A DNA stretch of 64,000 bases, taken from the NCBI GenBank assembly GCA_964524705.1, contig CAZGDB010000003.1, forward strand, positions 36,776-100,775. The letters run 5' to 3'. The notes below the pieces were generated by a model, which was not told where the DNA came from, made no database searches, and saw only the letters and a program-made list of their open reading frames with translations. The translations under genes and the position numbers were made by a program. This document shows positions 43,652-53,171 of the stretch, piece after piece; positions within the stretch are counted from its first letter, which is position 1; every line of letters starts with the position of its first letter. This stretch comes from CAZGDB01 sp964524705. Its GTDB lineage: Bacteria; Pseudomonadota; Gammaproteobacteria; Berkiellales; Berkiellaceae.

Positions 43652-45508
43652 TCACATGCCAATAGGGACTTTCACAACACGTCGTCCCCCAAAACCTAAA
43701 TTTACCATTGCTCGTGTTACGGTCACCGCCGTAAAGACCGAAGTCAACAACCCTATACATAACGTCACTGCAAAACCACGAATAGGTCCAGAACCAATAC
43801 TGAACAGTAAGATCCCAACGATAAACGTAGAAACATTAGAATCTAAAATAGTCACAAAAGCACGTTCAAAGCCTGCATGTATACTCGCAGCTGGAGATAG
43901 CCCTAAACGTAACTCTTCTCTTATACGTTCAAAGATTAAGACGTTCGCATCCACCGCCATACCCACGGTTAACACAATACCGGCAATACCTGGCAAAGTG
44001 AGTGTGGCCCCCAACATAGATAGTAAGGCCACCAATAACACCACATTTAACACTAATGCGATATCTGCTAATAAACCAAAGATTCCATAGTAAAGCGCAG
44101 TAAAAATAAGGACTGCTGTCATCCCTACCACAATGGAGCGCATCCCCATCTCAATATTTTCTTGCCCAAGGCTCGGGCCAATGGTGCGCTCTTCTACAAT
44201 ACTCACCGCAGCCGGTAGCGCCCCTGCTCTTAATAATAAACTCAGATCTCTGGCTTGGTTAAAGGATAACCCGGTGATCTGAAATTGATTTCCCAGCGCA
44301 CTTTGAATAGTCGCTAAACTGATTACAGTTTCCTGCGTACTACGCTCAATATGCTGCTTATCCCCTTCCCCTACTTGCTCAGTTTGAGATTCTATATACA
44401 CCACGGCCATGTGACGGCCTATATTATCGCGAGTCACTCGACTAAAGGTCCCCACAGAAGGGCCACTAATCTTAATGCTCACAGCAGGACGCCCTTCTCT
44501 ATCGGTATCTGTTGTCGCACTAGTAATAGCTTCACCCGTTAAGATGGCACGTTTTTTTAACAATACTGGTCGATCAAAACGGTCTTTATAAATCTTAGTC
44601 CCAGTTGGCGCAATCCCATTTTTAGGCACCGGTTGGCTATCATCTTGCATTAAAAATTCTAGCGTAGCGGTTTTACCCAATAAACCTTTTGCACGGGTTG
44701 TATCTTGAATCCCTGGCAACTCAACTACCACACGGTGAGCCCCTTGACGTTGCACTAAGGCTTCTGCCACCCCTAATTCATTGACTCTATTACGCAATGT
44801 GGAAAGGGTCTGTTCCATCGTATTATTTTGTAAATCTTGACGTTCTTGAGGATTTAAACGCCAACGACGCACTAAAGGATTATCATTTTGGATAACCAAC
44901 TCTAAATCACGCACCTCTTGACGCACTAAACGCTCAGCAGCATCGGCATCTTCAGGTGCTCTAAAAACACCTTTAAGTTCTTCGCCATCTAAAACCAGAT
45001 TTTGGTATCCTAAACGCGCTTGTCTAAACTGTTGTTTAGTATCCCCAAAAATACTTTCAATGCGTTTTTGAACTACTGACTCAAAATCCACATCTAATAA
45101 AAAGTGCACCCCCCCCCTTAAGTCTAAACCTAACTTCATGGGTTCTGCACCTAAGGCAGCCAGCCATGCAGGCGTAGCTGGCATCAGGTTGAGTGCAATC
45201 ACTGCCTGTTGGCCCCATTTTTGTTGTAAGAGTGCTTGGGTTTTAAGCTGATCTGCAACGGAATGTAACTCAACACTATAGCTTTCTTCATCCTGGTGAA
45301 TACGCATGTAACGTATCCCCGCTTCCATAAGGAATTTTACAATCTGTTGATCCAAATCATTTGGTAATTGGGCTACAGATTTTGCGCTGATCTGAACGGC
45401 AGGGTTTTCCCCATAAACATTCGGTAACGCATAAATAGCACCTAATAACAAAATCACTACAACAAGAAGGTTTTTCCACAAAGGAAAGCGGTTAGTCATT
45501 TTATGCAA
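43652..45508 (-). CDS. secD: Protein translocase subunit SecD
   Basis: A 618-residue membrane protein with one N-terminal helix, a large periplasmic P1 domain and five C-terminal helices. Marks are KLGLDLRGGVHFLLDVDF, VVELPGIQDTTRAKGLLGKT, NIGRHMAVVYIES and, in the channel part, GMAVDANVLIFERIREELRL. Its length equals that of E. coli SecD (615). It follows yajC by 11 bases and precedes secF. Confidence 0.97.
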   Translation of the reverse strand: MHKMTNRFPLWKNLLVVVILLLGAIYALPNVYGENPAVQISAKSVAQLPNDLDQQIVKFLMEAGIRYMRIHQDEESYSVELHSVADQLKTQALLQQKWGQQAVIALNLMPATPAWLAALGAEPMKLGLDLRGGVHFLLDVDFESVVQKRIESIFGDTKQQFRQARLGYQNLVLDGEELKGVFRAPEDADAAERLVRQEVRDLELVIQNDNPLVRRWRLNPQERQDLQNNTMEQTLSTLRNRVNELGVAEALVQRQGAHRVVVELPGIQDTTRAKGLLGKTATLEFLMQDDSQPVPKNGIAPTGTKIYKDRFDRPVLLKKRAILTGEAITSATTDTDREGRPAVSIKISGPSVGTFSRVTRDNIGRHMAVVYIESQTEQVGEGDKQHIERSTQETVISLATIQSALGNQFQITGLSFNQARDLSLLLRAGALPAAVSIVEERTIGPSLGQENIEMGMRSIVVGMTAVLIFTALYYGIFGLLADIALVLNVVLLVALLSMLGATLTLPGIAGIVLTVGMAVDANVLIFERIREELRLGLSPAASIHAGFERAFVTILDSNVSTFIVGILLFSIGSGPIRGFAVTLCIGLLTSVFTAVTVTRAMVNLGFGGRRVVKVPIGM

Positions 45509-45519
45509 GTTCCTTTTGC

Positions 45520-45885
45520 TTATACAAACTGTTTCAAAGTACCTTTAGGTAATACCTGCGTAATAGATTGACGCTGTACTACGATATCCGTGTTATCGGT
45601 AATTGCTAATACTAAATACTGTTCTTCTAATTTCGCAATTTTACCCAAAACACCACCGGCAGTAACCACTTCATCCCCTTTAGTAAGATTACTCAACAAA
45701 TGACGGTGTTCTTTAGCTCTCTGACTCTGTGGACGCCAGATCATCAAATAAAACAGTAGAAAAAAACCACCCAACATTAAAAATTGGCTCGCCATAGCAG
45801 GCCCTGTAACAGCAGCTTCTGCACCTTCTTGTGCAAATGCTTGAGCAGAAGACAATAATAAGCCGCTAAATAAAATACGATACAT
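45520..45885 (-). CDS. yajC: Preprotein translocase subunit YajC
   Basis: Small subunit of the SecDF-YajC complex. The 121-residue form chosen here has a signal-like start, a transmembrane helix (SQFLMLGGFFLLFYLMIWRP), then SQRAKEHRHLLSNLTKGDEV and VTAGGVLGKIAKLEE. I chose the ATG at 45885 because AAGGA stands 8 bases upstream; an in-frame ATG seven codons earlier has none. The usual upstream neighbours queA and tgt are absent; a divergent tRNA-Leu is there instead. Confidence 0.92.
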   Translation of the reverse strand: MYRILFSGLLLSSAQAFAQEGAEAAVTGPAMASQFLMLGGFFLLFYLMIWRPQSQRAKEHRHLLSNLTKGDEVVTAGGVLGKIAKLEEQYLVLAITDNTDIVVQRQSITQVLPKGTLKQFV

Positions 45886-45948
45886 ACTGTAATTCCTTAG
45901 GTACAACTTAAACTAATCAAAAACATACTACCAAACAGTATACACGCA

Positions 45949-45977
45949 TTGCAATCTGCCCAAAACTTAATTACAAT
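45949..45977 (+). promoter_or_regulatory. Promoter of tRNA-Leu
   Basis: TTGCAA (45949-45954), a 17-base spacer, then TACAAT (45972-45977) give a good sigma-70 promoter ending 13 bases before the tRNA. A GC-rich discriminator (CGCCC) follows the -10 box, typical of stringently controlled stable-RNA promoters. Confidence 0.65.
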
Positions 45978-45990
45978 CGCCCTACTTTGA

Positions 45991-46077
45991 GCCGAAGTGG
46001 CGGAATTGGTAGACGCGCCAGACTCAAAATCTGGTAGTGGGAACACTGTGCGAGTTCGATTCTCGCCTTCGGCACCA
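45991..46077 (+). tRNA. tRNA-Leu (anticodon CAA)
   Basis: An 87-base class II tRNA with encoded CCA end. The acceptor stem is GCCGAAG/CTTCGGC, the anticodon stem is CCAGA/TCTGG with loop CTCAAAA (anticodon CAA at 46025-46027, reading UUG), and a long variable arm precedes GTTCGATTC in the T-loop. It closely resembles E. coli leuX. Confidence 0.95.
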
Positions 46078-46102
46078 AATAAATAGGGACTTTAGACAGC
46101 GC

Positions 46103-46546
46103 ATGATGCCTACTCAATCCTTACCTGCCCCCATCTGGCGCAGGTTATTCTCAGCACTATATGACACCCTTATTTGCATTTGCTTACTATTGTTAGCAGG
46201 CTTGCTTTATCTAGCCCTTATGCAAGGGGAAGCTGAAAGTCTTAAAACCCCTACTTATCTAATTTATCAACTCTGTATTCTTTCCGGATATTTTATTTTA
46301 TCTTGGCATTTTGGTGGACAAACTTTGGGTATGCGTCCTTGGCGCTTATATCTCTTGAATAATGAAGGTCAATATCTCTCTTGGAAAGCATGCGTATGGC
46401 GTTACCTGATTCAAATGTTAACACTCACCGGCTGTGGCATTGTGTTTTTGACAACGTTTACAGACGGAAAAAAACGTGCCTTGCACGATATATTAAGTCG
46501 CTCTCAGATGGAATTGAGAAGCATGCCTAAAAACGCTACCGCTTAA
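46103..46546 (+). CDS. RDD-family membrane protein
   Basis: A 147-residue protein with three membrane helices. The N-terminal RRLFSALYDTLICICLLLL carries the Arg and Asp of the RDD motif, followed by YFILSWHFGGQTLGMRPWRL and CVWRYLIQMLTLTGCGIVFL, ending in KKRALHDILSRSQM (the second Asp region). Function unknown; some members affect ion balance. It begins 25 bases after the tRNA and may share its transcript. I chose the ATG at 46103; the next ATG is equally possible, and no strong ribosome site is seen. Confidence 0.82.
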   Translation: MMPTQSLPAPIWRRLFSALYDTLICICLLLLAGLLYLALMQGEAESLKTPTYLIYQLCILSGYFILSWHFGGQTLGMRPWRLYLLNNEGQYLSWKACVWRYLIQMLTLTGCGIVFLTTFTDGKKRALHDILSRSQMELRSMPKNATA

Positions 46547-46785
46547 AAATGCGGCGATTATAACTCCCACTGCTCAAAACGTGTAGCAACGCCTCCCATA
46601 CAGCACCTTAAACAAAGCACTTAGTACCGCATGAAGGCATGCATAGCCCAGTAAGCAGCCATCTGCTGGCGCCTGAATTCTCTGAAAAACACCTGCTCAT
46701 CATGCAAAAAGCCTGCGATTGTGTTCTTTTTGTGAAAACGTCCTGCCAAAATCTTTTTAGTCAATCAACTTTATCAAACAACCAC
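46547..46785. other. Intergenic region without a supported gene
   Basis: Between the RDD gene and the possible 38-residue gene I see no convincing gene on either strand and no clear terminator. It may hold the 3' end of the tRNA/RDD transcript. Confidence 0.35.
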
Positions 46786-46902
46786 CTAAACCTTCACCAT
46801 CCATTCAATGGCAATAGCAATCAAGGCTAATAAGCCATAAATCAGAATGACACCGGACATCACACGCTTAAATAGCTGAGGAAGGGTCAATTCTTTTTGC
46901 AT
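46786..46902 (-). CDS. Possible 38-residue membrane peptide
   Basis: A short open frame (ATG at 46902, TAG at 46786) encodes a peptide with a charged, amphipathic start (MQKELTLPQLFKRV) and one hydrophobic helix (VILIYGLLALIAIAIEWMV). That pattern fits a small single-span membrane protein. No good ribosome site lies immediately upstream, and AGG is 15 bases away. It sits downstream of the 784-residue gene on the same strand, 50 bases after its stop. The call rests only on composition. Confidence 0.4.
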   Translation of the reverse strand: MQKELTLPQLFKRVMSGVILIYGLLALIAIAIEWMVKV

Positions 46903-46952
46903 ATACTGTAGAAGCTACCTAATCACAAAGTAGCCCCAGTATATCGCGCGTC

Positions 46953-49307
46953 TTAACTAAAAGACAATTCAGTATGTTTACGTTTAAGACTTCTAGGCTC
47001 TGTAACCACCTCTACATTGCCTGCTGTATTCATTCTAACAAGCACAGTAGGCAAAGACAAAGTTGGATGCTGCACATAAGCTATCAGAGCCTGCCTTAAT
47101 TGCTCTAAGCGCTCAACGCTGCAAGCCATCGGATTAGATTGCGCTAGAAAAGCATCTACCTGCCTATTGACCTTGTGCAACAAGGCTTGTACAGCCTGAT
47201 CTAAATTCTGACTACCCTCTAATTGTCTTTGTCTCTGATAAAACGAATAAAGTGTATACTGCAGTTCATTGTTAATATAAGCATAGTCAACAGCACTACG
47301 GACATTTTGCCTATACTCAGCAATCTCTTCAGTTTTTCTAGTTAAATAAATATTATGACTCAATCTCGATTCTGAAGAATAATCCGGAAATAAAGACGGC
47401 TCTCCACGCATCTCACTTAAGACAAAATCATCATAATCATCATTTAAACCAAACTCGCTCAACCACTCTTGAAGCTTCATTTTTGTCACACTCAATAAAT
47501 CGCTTTCAAAAGATACATTTTTTGTTTTTTGAAAATGCTTAACGATTCTTTCAACAGAACATTCACTCACAGATTGAAACCCTACTTCTTTCAGGAAAGA
47601 AAAAACTTCTGCACATAAAGCATTCTCAAACACATAAAACCGGAGTGATTTACCAATGTTAGCAGACTCATAACGAGTCTTAAGTGGGATTACAGAAACT
47701 GCATTCTCAAGATAGATTTGATAAACTTTTTTTAATTCTACTGGGCATACCGGAAACATTTTCACTAAAGTTAAAAAAGCATTTTGAGCATCTTCACAGA
47801 AATAAAGACCCTGTGATTTTTCTAGATCTTTAGCTTGATGAATAACACGATAAGCACTCTCTAAAGTTTCACCAAAAACCTCTCGTTTAAAGGCTTTACG
47901 AATCGCAAACAACTCTTTAATTTCATGACTATTCGCAATCTTTCCACTTGGAAGCACATATTTATCCTGAAATACGACCTTCAAAGAAATAGTATCCAAA
48001 AAAAGCAATGCGTCATACAGTTTAATACGCTCATCTATAGGTATCAATGGATTAGAAAACTTAAGCGCTGCTGCACTTAAAATTGCTGATTTAACGCGCG
48101 ACTGTAATTCCTGTATGGAATACTGCATTATTGACCGAGGAAGAATAAAAGCAATAAGCCGATCAAAAGCAAAGTCTATTAACTCTTCTTTGTCAAAAAA
48201 GGTTTCTTCTAGAAATTCAACCCCTTTGTAATGCTCTATGTGATTTACAATAGAATACAATACGCCAAAATAAAAATTAAGTTCACCATGTTTTACTGCT
48301 TTCAAATATGCATATAAGATCATGTGTTTCACTAAAAGATCCGTCAGCACATCTTTTAGGATGTTGTATTTTTTACCGTCTTCAAAAACAGAATCAGCAA
48401 CTTCTTGAGAACTCGACAAAAAAGAACCCGCACTATAACCTAACCACACAGATATTAGACTATTGTCAGCAAAATCTTTTAACCCATGACATACCTTCAT
48501 AAAAAATTCAGTTTTATTTTTAAGGGAAGCATCTGAAGAAATATCATCTTTAATCGACATTTCCGGATCTAGAAAAAACTTTTGATGTGCTTTTATGGTT
48601 TCTAGGGTCGCCTTCACCTCTTGAGTTTGTGTCACCCCACCAAAAAAAAACATGACTTTTTCAAATAAAACAGAACGTAATTGTCTATCAACTTCAATCC
48701 GCTTTTTTTCTACTGATAGTTCACTAACCCATAAGGATGGCGCATTTATACGTTTTTTAAAATAACCCAATAGCGCTCCATCTGTCACAGAAAGAACAGG
48801 CTTTTGGCATGCTTTTAAAATCTTTTCTTTATCAAGCTGAATGTTAATTTTTTCTGAAAAAACACCTATATCTCTCTGTGCATCCCGTAACAATACAGAT
48901 ATCCGTTCTAAAGAAAAAGTTGAAAAGTTTCTCGGCAAAACATACCCCAGCTTCCCCAAGGTTTCCGCGTACACATGCAGCATTAATCCGTCTTTGCAAC
49001 ACTTATATAATGTGATTAAAAAAATCACTGTATTTTTCTGAGTCCACTCCCCTGTCTGTATACACGCCCGCAATACGCTTTCTTGTCCACGTTGGGTTGC
49101 GGCTAGAATCGCCATTTGATACATAGAAGCTAATGATGGAAATGCAGTGGCGTTTTTCTCTAAAATCCATTTTACTACTTCTAAATAACCTGCTTCTGCA
49201 GCTTGCTTTAATAAGTTTTTTTTAATTATAAGATCTTGTTTTTTAAATTTTGAAAGAATTAAACCATCATGCACACTAACAGCAGACACCAACTCAGATA
49301 AAAGCAT
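46953..49307 (-). CDS. Large orphan protein with ankyrin-like N-terminus (784 residues)
   Basis: Residues about 28-90 contain two degenerate ankyrin-like helical pairs (LLKQAAEAGYLEVVKWILEK, YQMAILAATQRGQESVLRAC). The remaining 690 residues are not recognised: mostly helical with many charged residues, and a basic PRSLKRKHTEL near the end (possible nuclear-localisation type cluster). No signal peptide or membrane span. The promoter upstream has good -35/-10 boxes with a palindrome between them, so it is a single transcription unit, possibly with the 38-residue peptide. A secreted effector is the leading guess. Confidence 0.78.
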   Translation of the reverse strand: MLLSELVSAVSVHDGLILSKFKKQDLIIKKNLLKQAAEAGYLEVVKWILEKNATAFPSLASMYQMAILAATQRGQESVLRACIQTGEWTQKNTVIFLITLYKCCKDGLMLHVYAETLGKLGYVLPRNFSTFSLERISVLLRDAQRDIGVFSEKINIQLDKEKILKACQKPVLSVTDGALLGYFKKRINAPSLWVSELSVEKKRIEVDRQLRSVLFEKVMFFFGGVTQTQEVKATLETIKAHQKFFLDPEMSIKDDISSDASLKNKTEFFMKVCHGLKDFADNSLISVWLGYSAGSFLSSSQEVADSVFEDGKKYNILKDVLTDLLVKHMILYAYLKAVKHGELNFYFGVLYSIVNHIEHYKGVEFLEETFFDKEELIDFAFDRLIAFILPRSIMQYSIQELQSRVKSAILSAAALKFSNPLIPIDERIKLYDALLFLDTISLKVVFQDKYVLPSGKIANSHEIKELFAIRKAFKREVFGETLESAYRVIHQAKDLEKSQGLYFCEDAQNAFLTLVKMFPVCPVELKKVYQIYLENAVSVIPLKTRYESANIGKSLRFYVFENALCAEVFSFLKEVGFQSVSECSVERIVKHFQKTKNVSFESDLLSVTKMKLQEWLSEFGLNDDYDDFVLSEMRGEPSLFPDYSSESRLSHNIYLTRKTEEIAEYRQNVRSAVDYAYINNELQYTLYSFYQRQRQLEGSQNLDQAVQALLHKVNRQVDAFLAQSNPMACSVERLEQLRQALIAYVQHPTLSLPTVLVRMNTAGNVEVVTEPRSLKRKHTELSFS

Positions 49308-49325
49308 ACATTACACCTTTTTATT

Positions 49326-49355
49326 ATTATAAATTCAGCGCTGATTCTAATTCAA
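49326..49355 (-). promoter_or_regulatory. Promoter with palindromic spacer for the 784-residue gene
   Basis: On the minus strand TTGAAT (49355-49350), an 18-base spacer, and TATAAT (49331-49326) precede the ATG by 18 bases. The spacer holds a perfect palindrome TCAGCGCTGA (49335-49344), a candidate operator between the boxes. Confidence 0.5.
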
Positions 49356-49370
49356 AGCCACATCAAGAAT

Positions 49371-50459
49371 CTACCGTATTCCAGCATCAATCGCCAGTTT
49401 TTTTGGCCTAGCCTTCCAGTACGGAATACTCAAGAACCCTACTAACACCAATAAGGGAAAAATCGCACTTAAACTCACTGGCCAATTCCAAAAAGTTACT
49501 AGTGGCAAGCTTAAATGTTGTAACGCATACAAAGCAAACCCTACTAAGGCTGCCATAAACATTTTCAACCCCAAGGAAGCCTGTTTAGAGGCTGGTCTAA
49601 TGCCCAGGACAGCCAATGCAAACATCCCTATCACATAAAAAGGTAACAAGGCTCGCTGCCAAAGCAATAAATCCAATTCATTTTTAACGTAGACAGACTG
49701 TTCTTGAAAATTTCTATTTTGTACGAGTGTTTGAATACTTTGATAAGTATGTTTTTTTAACAAGCTGTCAAACAAACTCTGTGTGTAATGCGTGGGAAAA
49801 CTATAGCGTGGATATGCCATAGAGACCACGCCTTGGGTTCTAATTTTTTCTGCATGGGCATCTTCAAACATCCAATGTCCTGCTTCTAAATGCGCACTTT
49901 TTGCGCGTACTACAGCAATGGTATCCGGGGTGAATTCTAAGTAATAGGCAGGACTCCAGGTACCCTCTCGTTGGGGAGGCCCTAAATACAAATACCCCTC
50001 TTTTTCTTTCACCCATAACCCTTGGGCTTGGGCTACCCATTGTTTTTTACTCATTTTTTGAGCTTTAAATTGGGTTTGTAACACTTGTGCTTTGGGGATA
50101 ACGACTTCACTCATCCCGAAGGAGACTAAAATACAAAACAAACCAGCACGCCACCAGATCTGCCACCATTGTCGCCCCCCCAACCCTGCCGACCCTAAAG
50201 CGGTGAGTTCTTGTTGTAAAGCTAACTGCCCCATCACTAAAACCACCATCAATAATATCAATATAGGAAAAACATCCCATAAAGCTTCTGGCAAGCTCAA
50301 GAATACAAACGCTATGGCATCCCAGAATGTATAGTTGCCAACTCCAACTTGTTTGCCTTCTTCTAAAATTCTAAAAAAAAATAAAAGTCCTGCGGCCAGT
50401 GTCACAATCAACACAGCACTTTGGGCTAAAATACGTTCAAGATAACGCTGGATGACCAC
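49371..50459 (-). CDS. lptG: LPS export ABC transporter permease LptG
   Basis: Inner-membrane permease that, with LptF and LptB, extracts lipopolysaccharide from the membrane. It has 362 residues, with six helices around a periplasmic beta-jellyroll. Marks are the LLFFFRILEE start, QLALQQELTALGSAGLGGRQ, and SEVVIPKAQVLQTQ. The GTG start follows GGAGG and overlaps the end of lptF by 23 bases, so the two are coupled. Both are the usual order upstream of, and divergent from, pepA. Confidence 0.92.
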   Translation of the reverse strand: MVIQRYLERILAQSAVLIVTLAAGLLFFFRILEEGKQVGVGNYTFWDAIAFVFLSLPEALWDVFPILILLMVVLVMGQLALQQELTALGSAGLGGRQWWQIWWRAGLFCILVSFGMSEVVIPKAQVLQTQFKAQKMSKKQWVAQAQGLWVKEKEGYLYLGPPQREGTWSPAYYLEFTPDTIAVVRAKSAHLEAGHWMFEDAHAEKIRTQGVVSMAYPRYSFPTHYTQSLFDSLLKKHTYQSIQTLVQNRNFQEQSVYVKNELDLLLWQRALLPFYVIGMFALAVLGIRPASKQASLGLKMFMAALVGFALYALQHLSLPLVTFWNWPVSLSAIFPLLVLVGFLSIPYWKARPKKLAIDAGIR

Positions 50460-51513
50460 GGCGTCTACCTCCAGACTGTTGGTAATAGAAATATAGAATC
50501 CCTAATGTACAGACCAGCACATTAAAGTATAAGAACCCATACGCTGAGATATGGTGTTGTAATAATCCACGCTTTAAAAAGCTTAAGGTATTCAAATAAG
50601 CCAATAAAAACACAATAGCGGGTAATAACCGAGCATAGCGTCCCTGTCGAGGTTTGACATTAGAAAAGCTCAATGCCCAGCCTACACAGACCACAGCACC
50701 AAAGGCCATAGAGAGTCTAAAGGCGCCTTCATAAGGGGCTGAAGGCTCTGAAGCGGACCATAGCTCTGGAAGACTATACCCTTTAATCCCTGCAGCCACG
50801 GTTCCGGTTTCTGTATTTAAAAAGTTTTGATATTCCTTAAAAGTTGCCAATTGTGTATGGGTTTGGGTCACTGTTGAAAAACCAATCGCCCTACCTTCTT
50901 CCAAATGTAAATGTAAGCGTCCTTTAGTGGAGTCTTCCACAAACACGGCTTTATTGGCAGATAAAATTTGCCAACCTTGTGGGGTCATTTTTGCAACAAA
51001 AACATTTTCAAAGGTTGTATCTTGGGGTTTACGTTCTGCATAGAGTACGCCTTGAGAGAAAGACTGAAACTCTCCTGGTTTAAGGGTCTTGGTCAAAACA
51101 ATCGCTTCTGCTTGGGTTTGTAATTGTAAGCGCTGTAATTGAAAAGCAGGCGCTACCCACCCGAGTATCCAGCACACCAACAACACTTGGAATACGGCCA
51201 ATCCTTGCGCTCGCCAGAACCAAAAATCAGGGCCTTGCCCTTGGCTTTGTACCGCGGTCCATTCTTGGTCAGCAGACCAGCGACTAAAAGTTAGTACGAG
51301 AGCTAAAAAGAAACTAAAAGGCAGCAAGGCGCCAATGACTTCTGGCATTTCCAGCAAAATCATTTTGCCTACATACTCAAAGGGGAGCTCCCCTAATAAA
51401 GCACGCGCTAACCACTTTAAGGCATGCTGACTTAAGGCCAAAAATAGCAAAATCACCAACAATCCAGTTTGCCAACTTAGTATTTCTTTATACAATGCTC
51501 TTGTTATCAGCAC
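50437..51513 (-). CDS. lptF: LPS export ABC transporter permease LptF
   Basis: The other LPS-export permease, 358 residues. Family marks are ALSQHALKWLARALLGELPF, YVGKMILLEMPEVIGALLPF, the WTAVQSQGQGP turn, and periplasmic VAPAFQLQRLQLQTQAEAIV. The start is GTG, with AGG and TAAG just upstream. It is divergent from pepA (67 bases between starts). Confidence 0.92.
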   Translation of the reverse strand: MLITRALYKEILSWQTGLLVILLFLALSQHALKWLARALLGELPFEYVGKMILLEMPEVIGALLPFSFFLALVLTFSRWSADQEWTAVQSQGQGPDFWFWRAQGLAVFQVLLVCWILGWVAPAFQLQRLQLQTQAEAIVLTKTLKPGEFQSFSQGVLYAERKPQDTTFENVFVAKMTPQGWQILSANKAVFVEDSTKGRLHLHLEEGRAIGFSTVTQTHTQLATFKEYQNFLNTETGTVAAGIKGYSLPELWSASEPSAPYEGAFRLSMAFGAVVCVGWALSFSNVKPRQGRYARLLPAIVFLLAYLNTLSFLKRGLLQHHISAYGFLYFNVLVCTLGILYFYYQQSGGRRRGHPALS

Positions 51514-51580
51514 TCTTACCTACCACTTCTTGCTACACTTGCTTATAATACGGTCTTTACACCATGAGAAGCCAGCAACT

Positions 51581-53110
51581 ATGAATGACTCCTTATCCCC
51601 AGCTTTAGAGATTACCCTAAAAAGTGGCCAAGCAGAAAAACAACGTGCAGGCTGCTTAATAGTTGGTGTGTATGAAAACAAAAAACTTAGTCATACAGCT
51701 GAAATCTTAGACAAGGCCAGTGACGGTTACATTGGTAACCTGCTCAAACGTGGTGACATGGAAGGTAAAAAAGGTCAGACCTTTTTGCTACCCTCCCTCA
51801 ATGGTATTGCCGCAGAGCGTGTACTTTTGGTGGGTTGTGGTAAAGCGCAACCTTTAAAAGAAAGTGAATTTAAAGAAATTGTACAAAGTGCCTTACAGGC
51901 CGTAAAAGCAACAAGCACCCAAGAAGCGGTTTCATATTTAACAGAGTTGAATGTTCAAGAGCGTGACCTATATTGGAAGATTCGTTTTAGCATTGAGGCG
52001 ATATTTGACAACTTGTATCATTTCCAGGCATACAAATCGAAGAAAAAAGATGCGCCCAAGCGGGCTTTAAAGCGTCTAGTTTTTGCCGTGCCTACGCGAC
52101 GTGATTTAACGACTGCTGAGCATGCTTTAAATGAAGGATTAGCTTTAGCTGAAGCGGTGGCCTTCATTAAAGATTTAGGGAACACGCCTGCTAACATTTG
52201 CACGCCTACGTACTTAGCACAGGAAGCGGAGCGTTTAGCCAAGTCTTTTAAAACCTTGAACTGTGCTGTCTTAGATGCAAAACAGATTGCGGCATTAGGC
52301 ATGAATGCCTTTTTAGCGGTGGCTAAAGGGTCCTCTGAAGCACCTAAACTCATTACCTTAGAATACCGTCCTAGCAAAGCTAAAAATGCTAAGCCAGTGG
52401 TCTTTGTAGGTAAAGGGATCACCTTTGATACCGGTGGCTATTCCTTAAAAACGCCCTACACCAATATGGTCGGTATGAAATACGATATGTGTGGTGCAGC
52501 CACGGTTTTAGGCGTTATGCAGGCAGCTGCCCAACTAGAGCTTCCTTTACACATCGTAGGGGTTATTCCTACCTGTGAGAATATGATTTCAGGTGCAGCA
52601 ACGCGTCCTGACGATATTGTGACAACGTTAAGTGGTCAGACTGTTGAAATTTTAAATACCGATGCGGAAGGTCGCCTTATTCTGTGTGATGCTTTAAGTT
52701 ACGTAGAGCGTTTCGATCCTGAAGCGGTCATTGATATTGCAACCCTTACGGGTGCCTGTGTGGTAGCGTTAGGCCGTATTGCTTCTGGTTTATTAGGGAA
52801 TAATCCTGAGCTTATCCAATCGCTATTAACTGCAGGGCAAAACTGTATGGATAGAGCCTGGGAGCTCCCATTATGGGAAGAATACCATGAAGGTCTAAAA
52901 AGCAACTTCGCTGACTTAGCTAATATTGGTGGAGATGCGGGTACGATTACTGCAGCGAGTTTTTTAAGTGCTTTTACTAAAAAATATGCTTGGGCACATT
53001 TAGACGTTGCGGGAACTGCGGCGATTATGGGTGGAAAAGATAAAATGGCAACTGGTAGACCGCTGCCATTGCTCTTACAGTATCTTTTAAACCGTTGTAG
53101 CCGTAAATAA
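51581..53110 (+). CDS. pepA: Leucyl aminopeptidase (M17)
   Basis: Cytosolic metallo-aminopeptidase that trims N-terminal residues from peptides; in E. coli it also binds DNA in plasmid-resolution complexes. The metal-binding signature is NTDAEGRLILCDAL (about residue 360), and GKGITFDTGGYSLKT contains the metal-bridging Asp and Lys. The chosen ATG at 51581 gives 509 residues; in-frame starts further upstream lie in the intergenic region. A TATAAT at 51544-51549 may be its -10 box, without a clear -35. Confidence 0.93.
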   Translation: MNDSLSPALEITLKSGQAEKQRAGCLIVGVYENKKLSHTAEILDKASDGYIGNLLKRGDMEGKKGQTFLLPSLNGIAAERVLLVGCGKAQPLKESEFKEIVQSALQAVKATSTQEAVSYLTELNVQERDLYWKIRFSIEAIFDNLYHFQAYKSKKKDAPKRALKRLVFAVPTRRDLTTAEHALNEGLALAEAVAFIKDLGNTPANICTPTYLAQEAERLAKSFKTLNCAVLDAKQIAALGMNAFLAVAKGSSEAPKLITLEYRPSKAKNAKPVVFVGKGITFDTGGYSLKTPYTNMVGMKYDMCGAATVLGVMQAAAQLELPLHIVGVIPTCENMISGAATRPDDIVTTLSGQTVEILNTDAEGRLILCDALSYVERFDPEAVIDIATLTGACVVALGRIASGLLGNNPELIQSLLTAGQNCMDRAWELPLWEEYHEGLKSNFADLANIGGDAGTITAASFLSAFTKKYAWAHLDVAGTAAIMGGKDKMATGRPLPLLLQYLLNRCSRK

Positions 53111-53113
53111 GTT

Positions 53114-53141
53114 TTGAAGTCCTGGGGTTTGCCTTTAAAAT
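53114..53141 (+). promoter_or_regulatory. Possible promoter of valS
   Basis: TTGAAG (53114-53119), a 16-base spacer and TAAAAT (53136-53141) lie between the pepA stop and the valS ATG, about 30 bases before it. It would let valS be transcribed apart from pepA. Confidence 0.4.
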
Positions 53142-53171
53142 AATGGGTCTAACCATTAGTAAGGGGACCCC

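Noticed and set aside
45991..46077. tRNA-Leu as an integration site of a mobile element
   Set aside because: The next gene is an ordinary RDD protein and no integrase or repeated tRNA end is seen downstream.
46037..46102. Longer start for the RDD protein
   Set aside because: The extra codons lie inside the tRNA gene.
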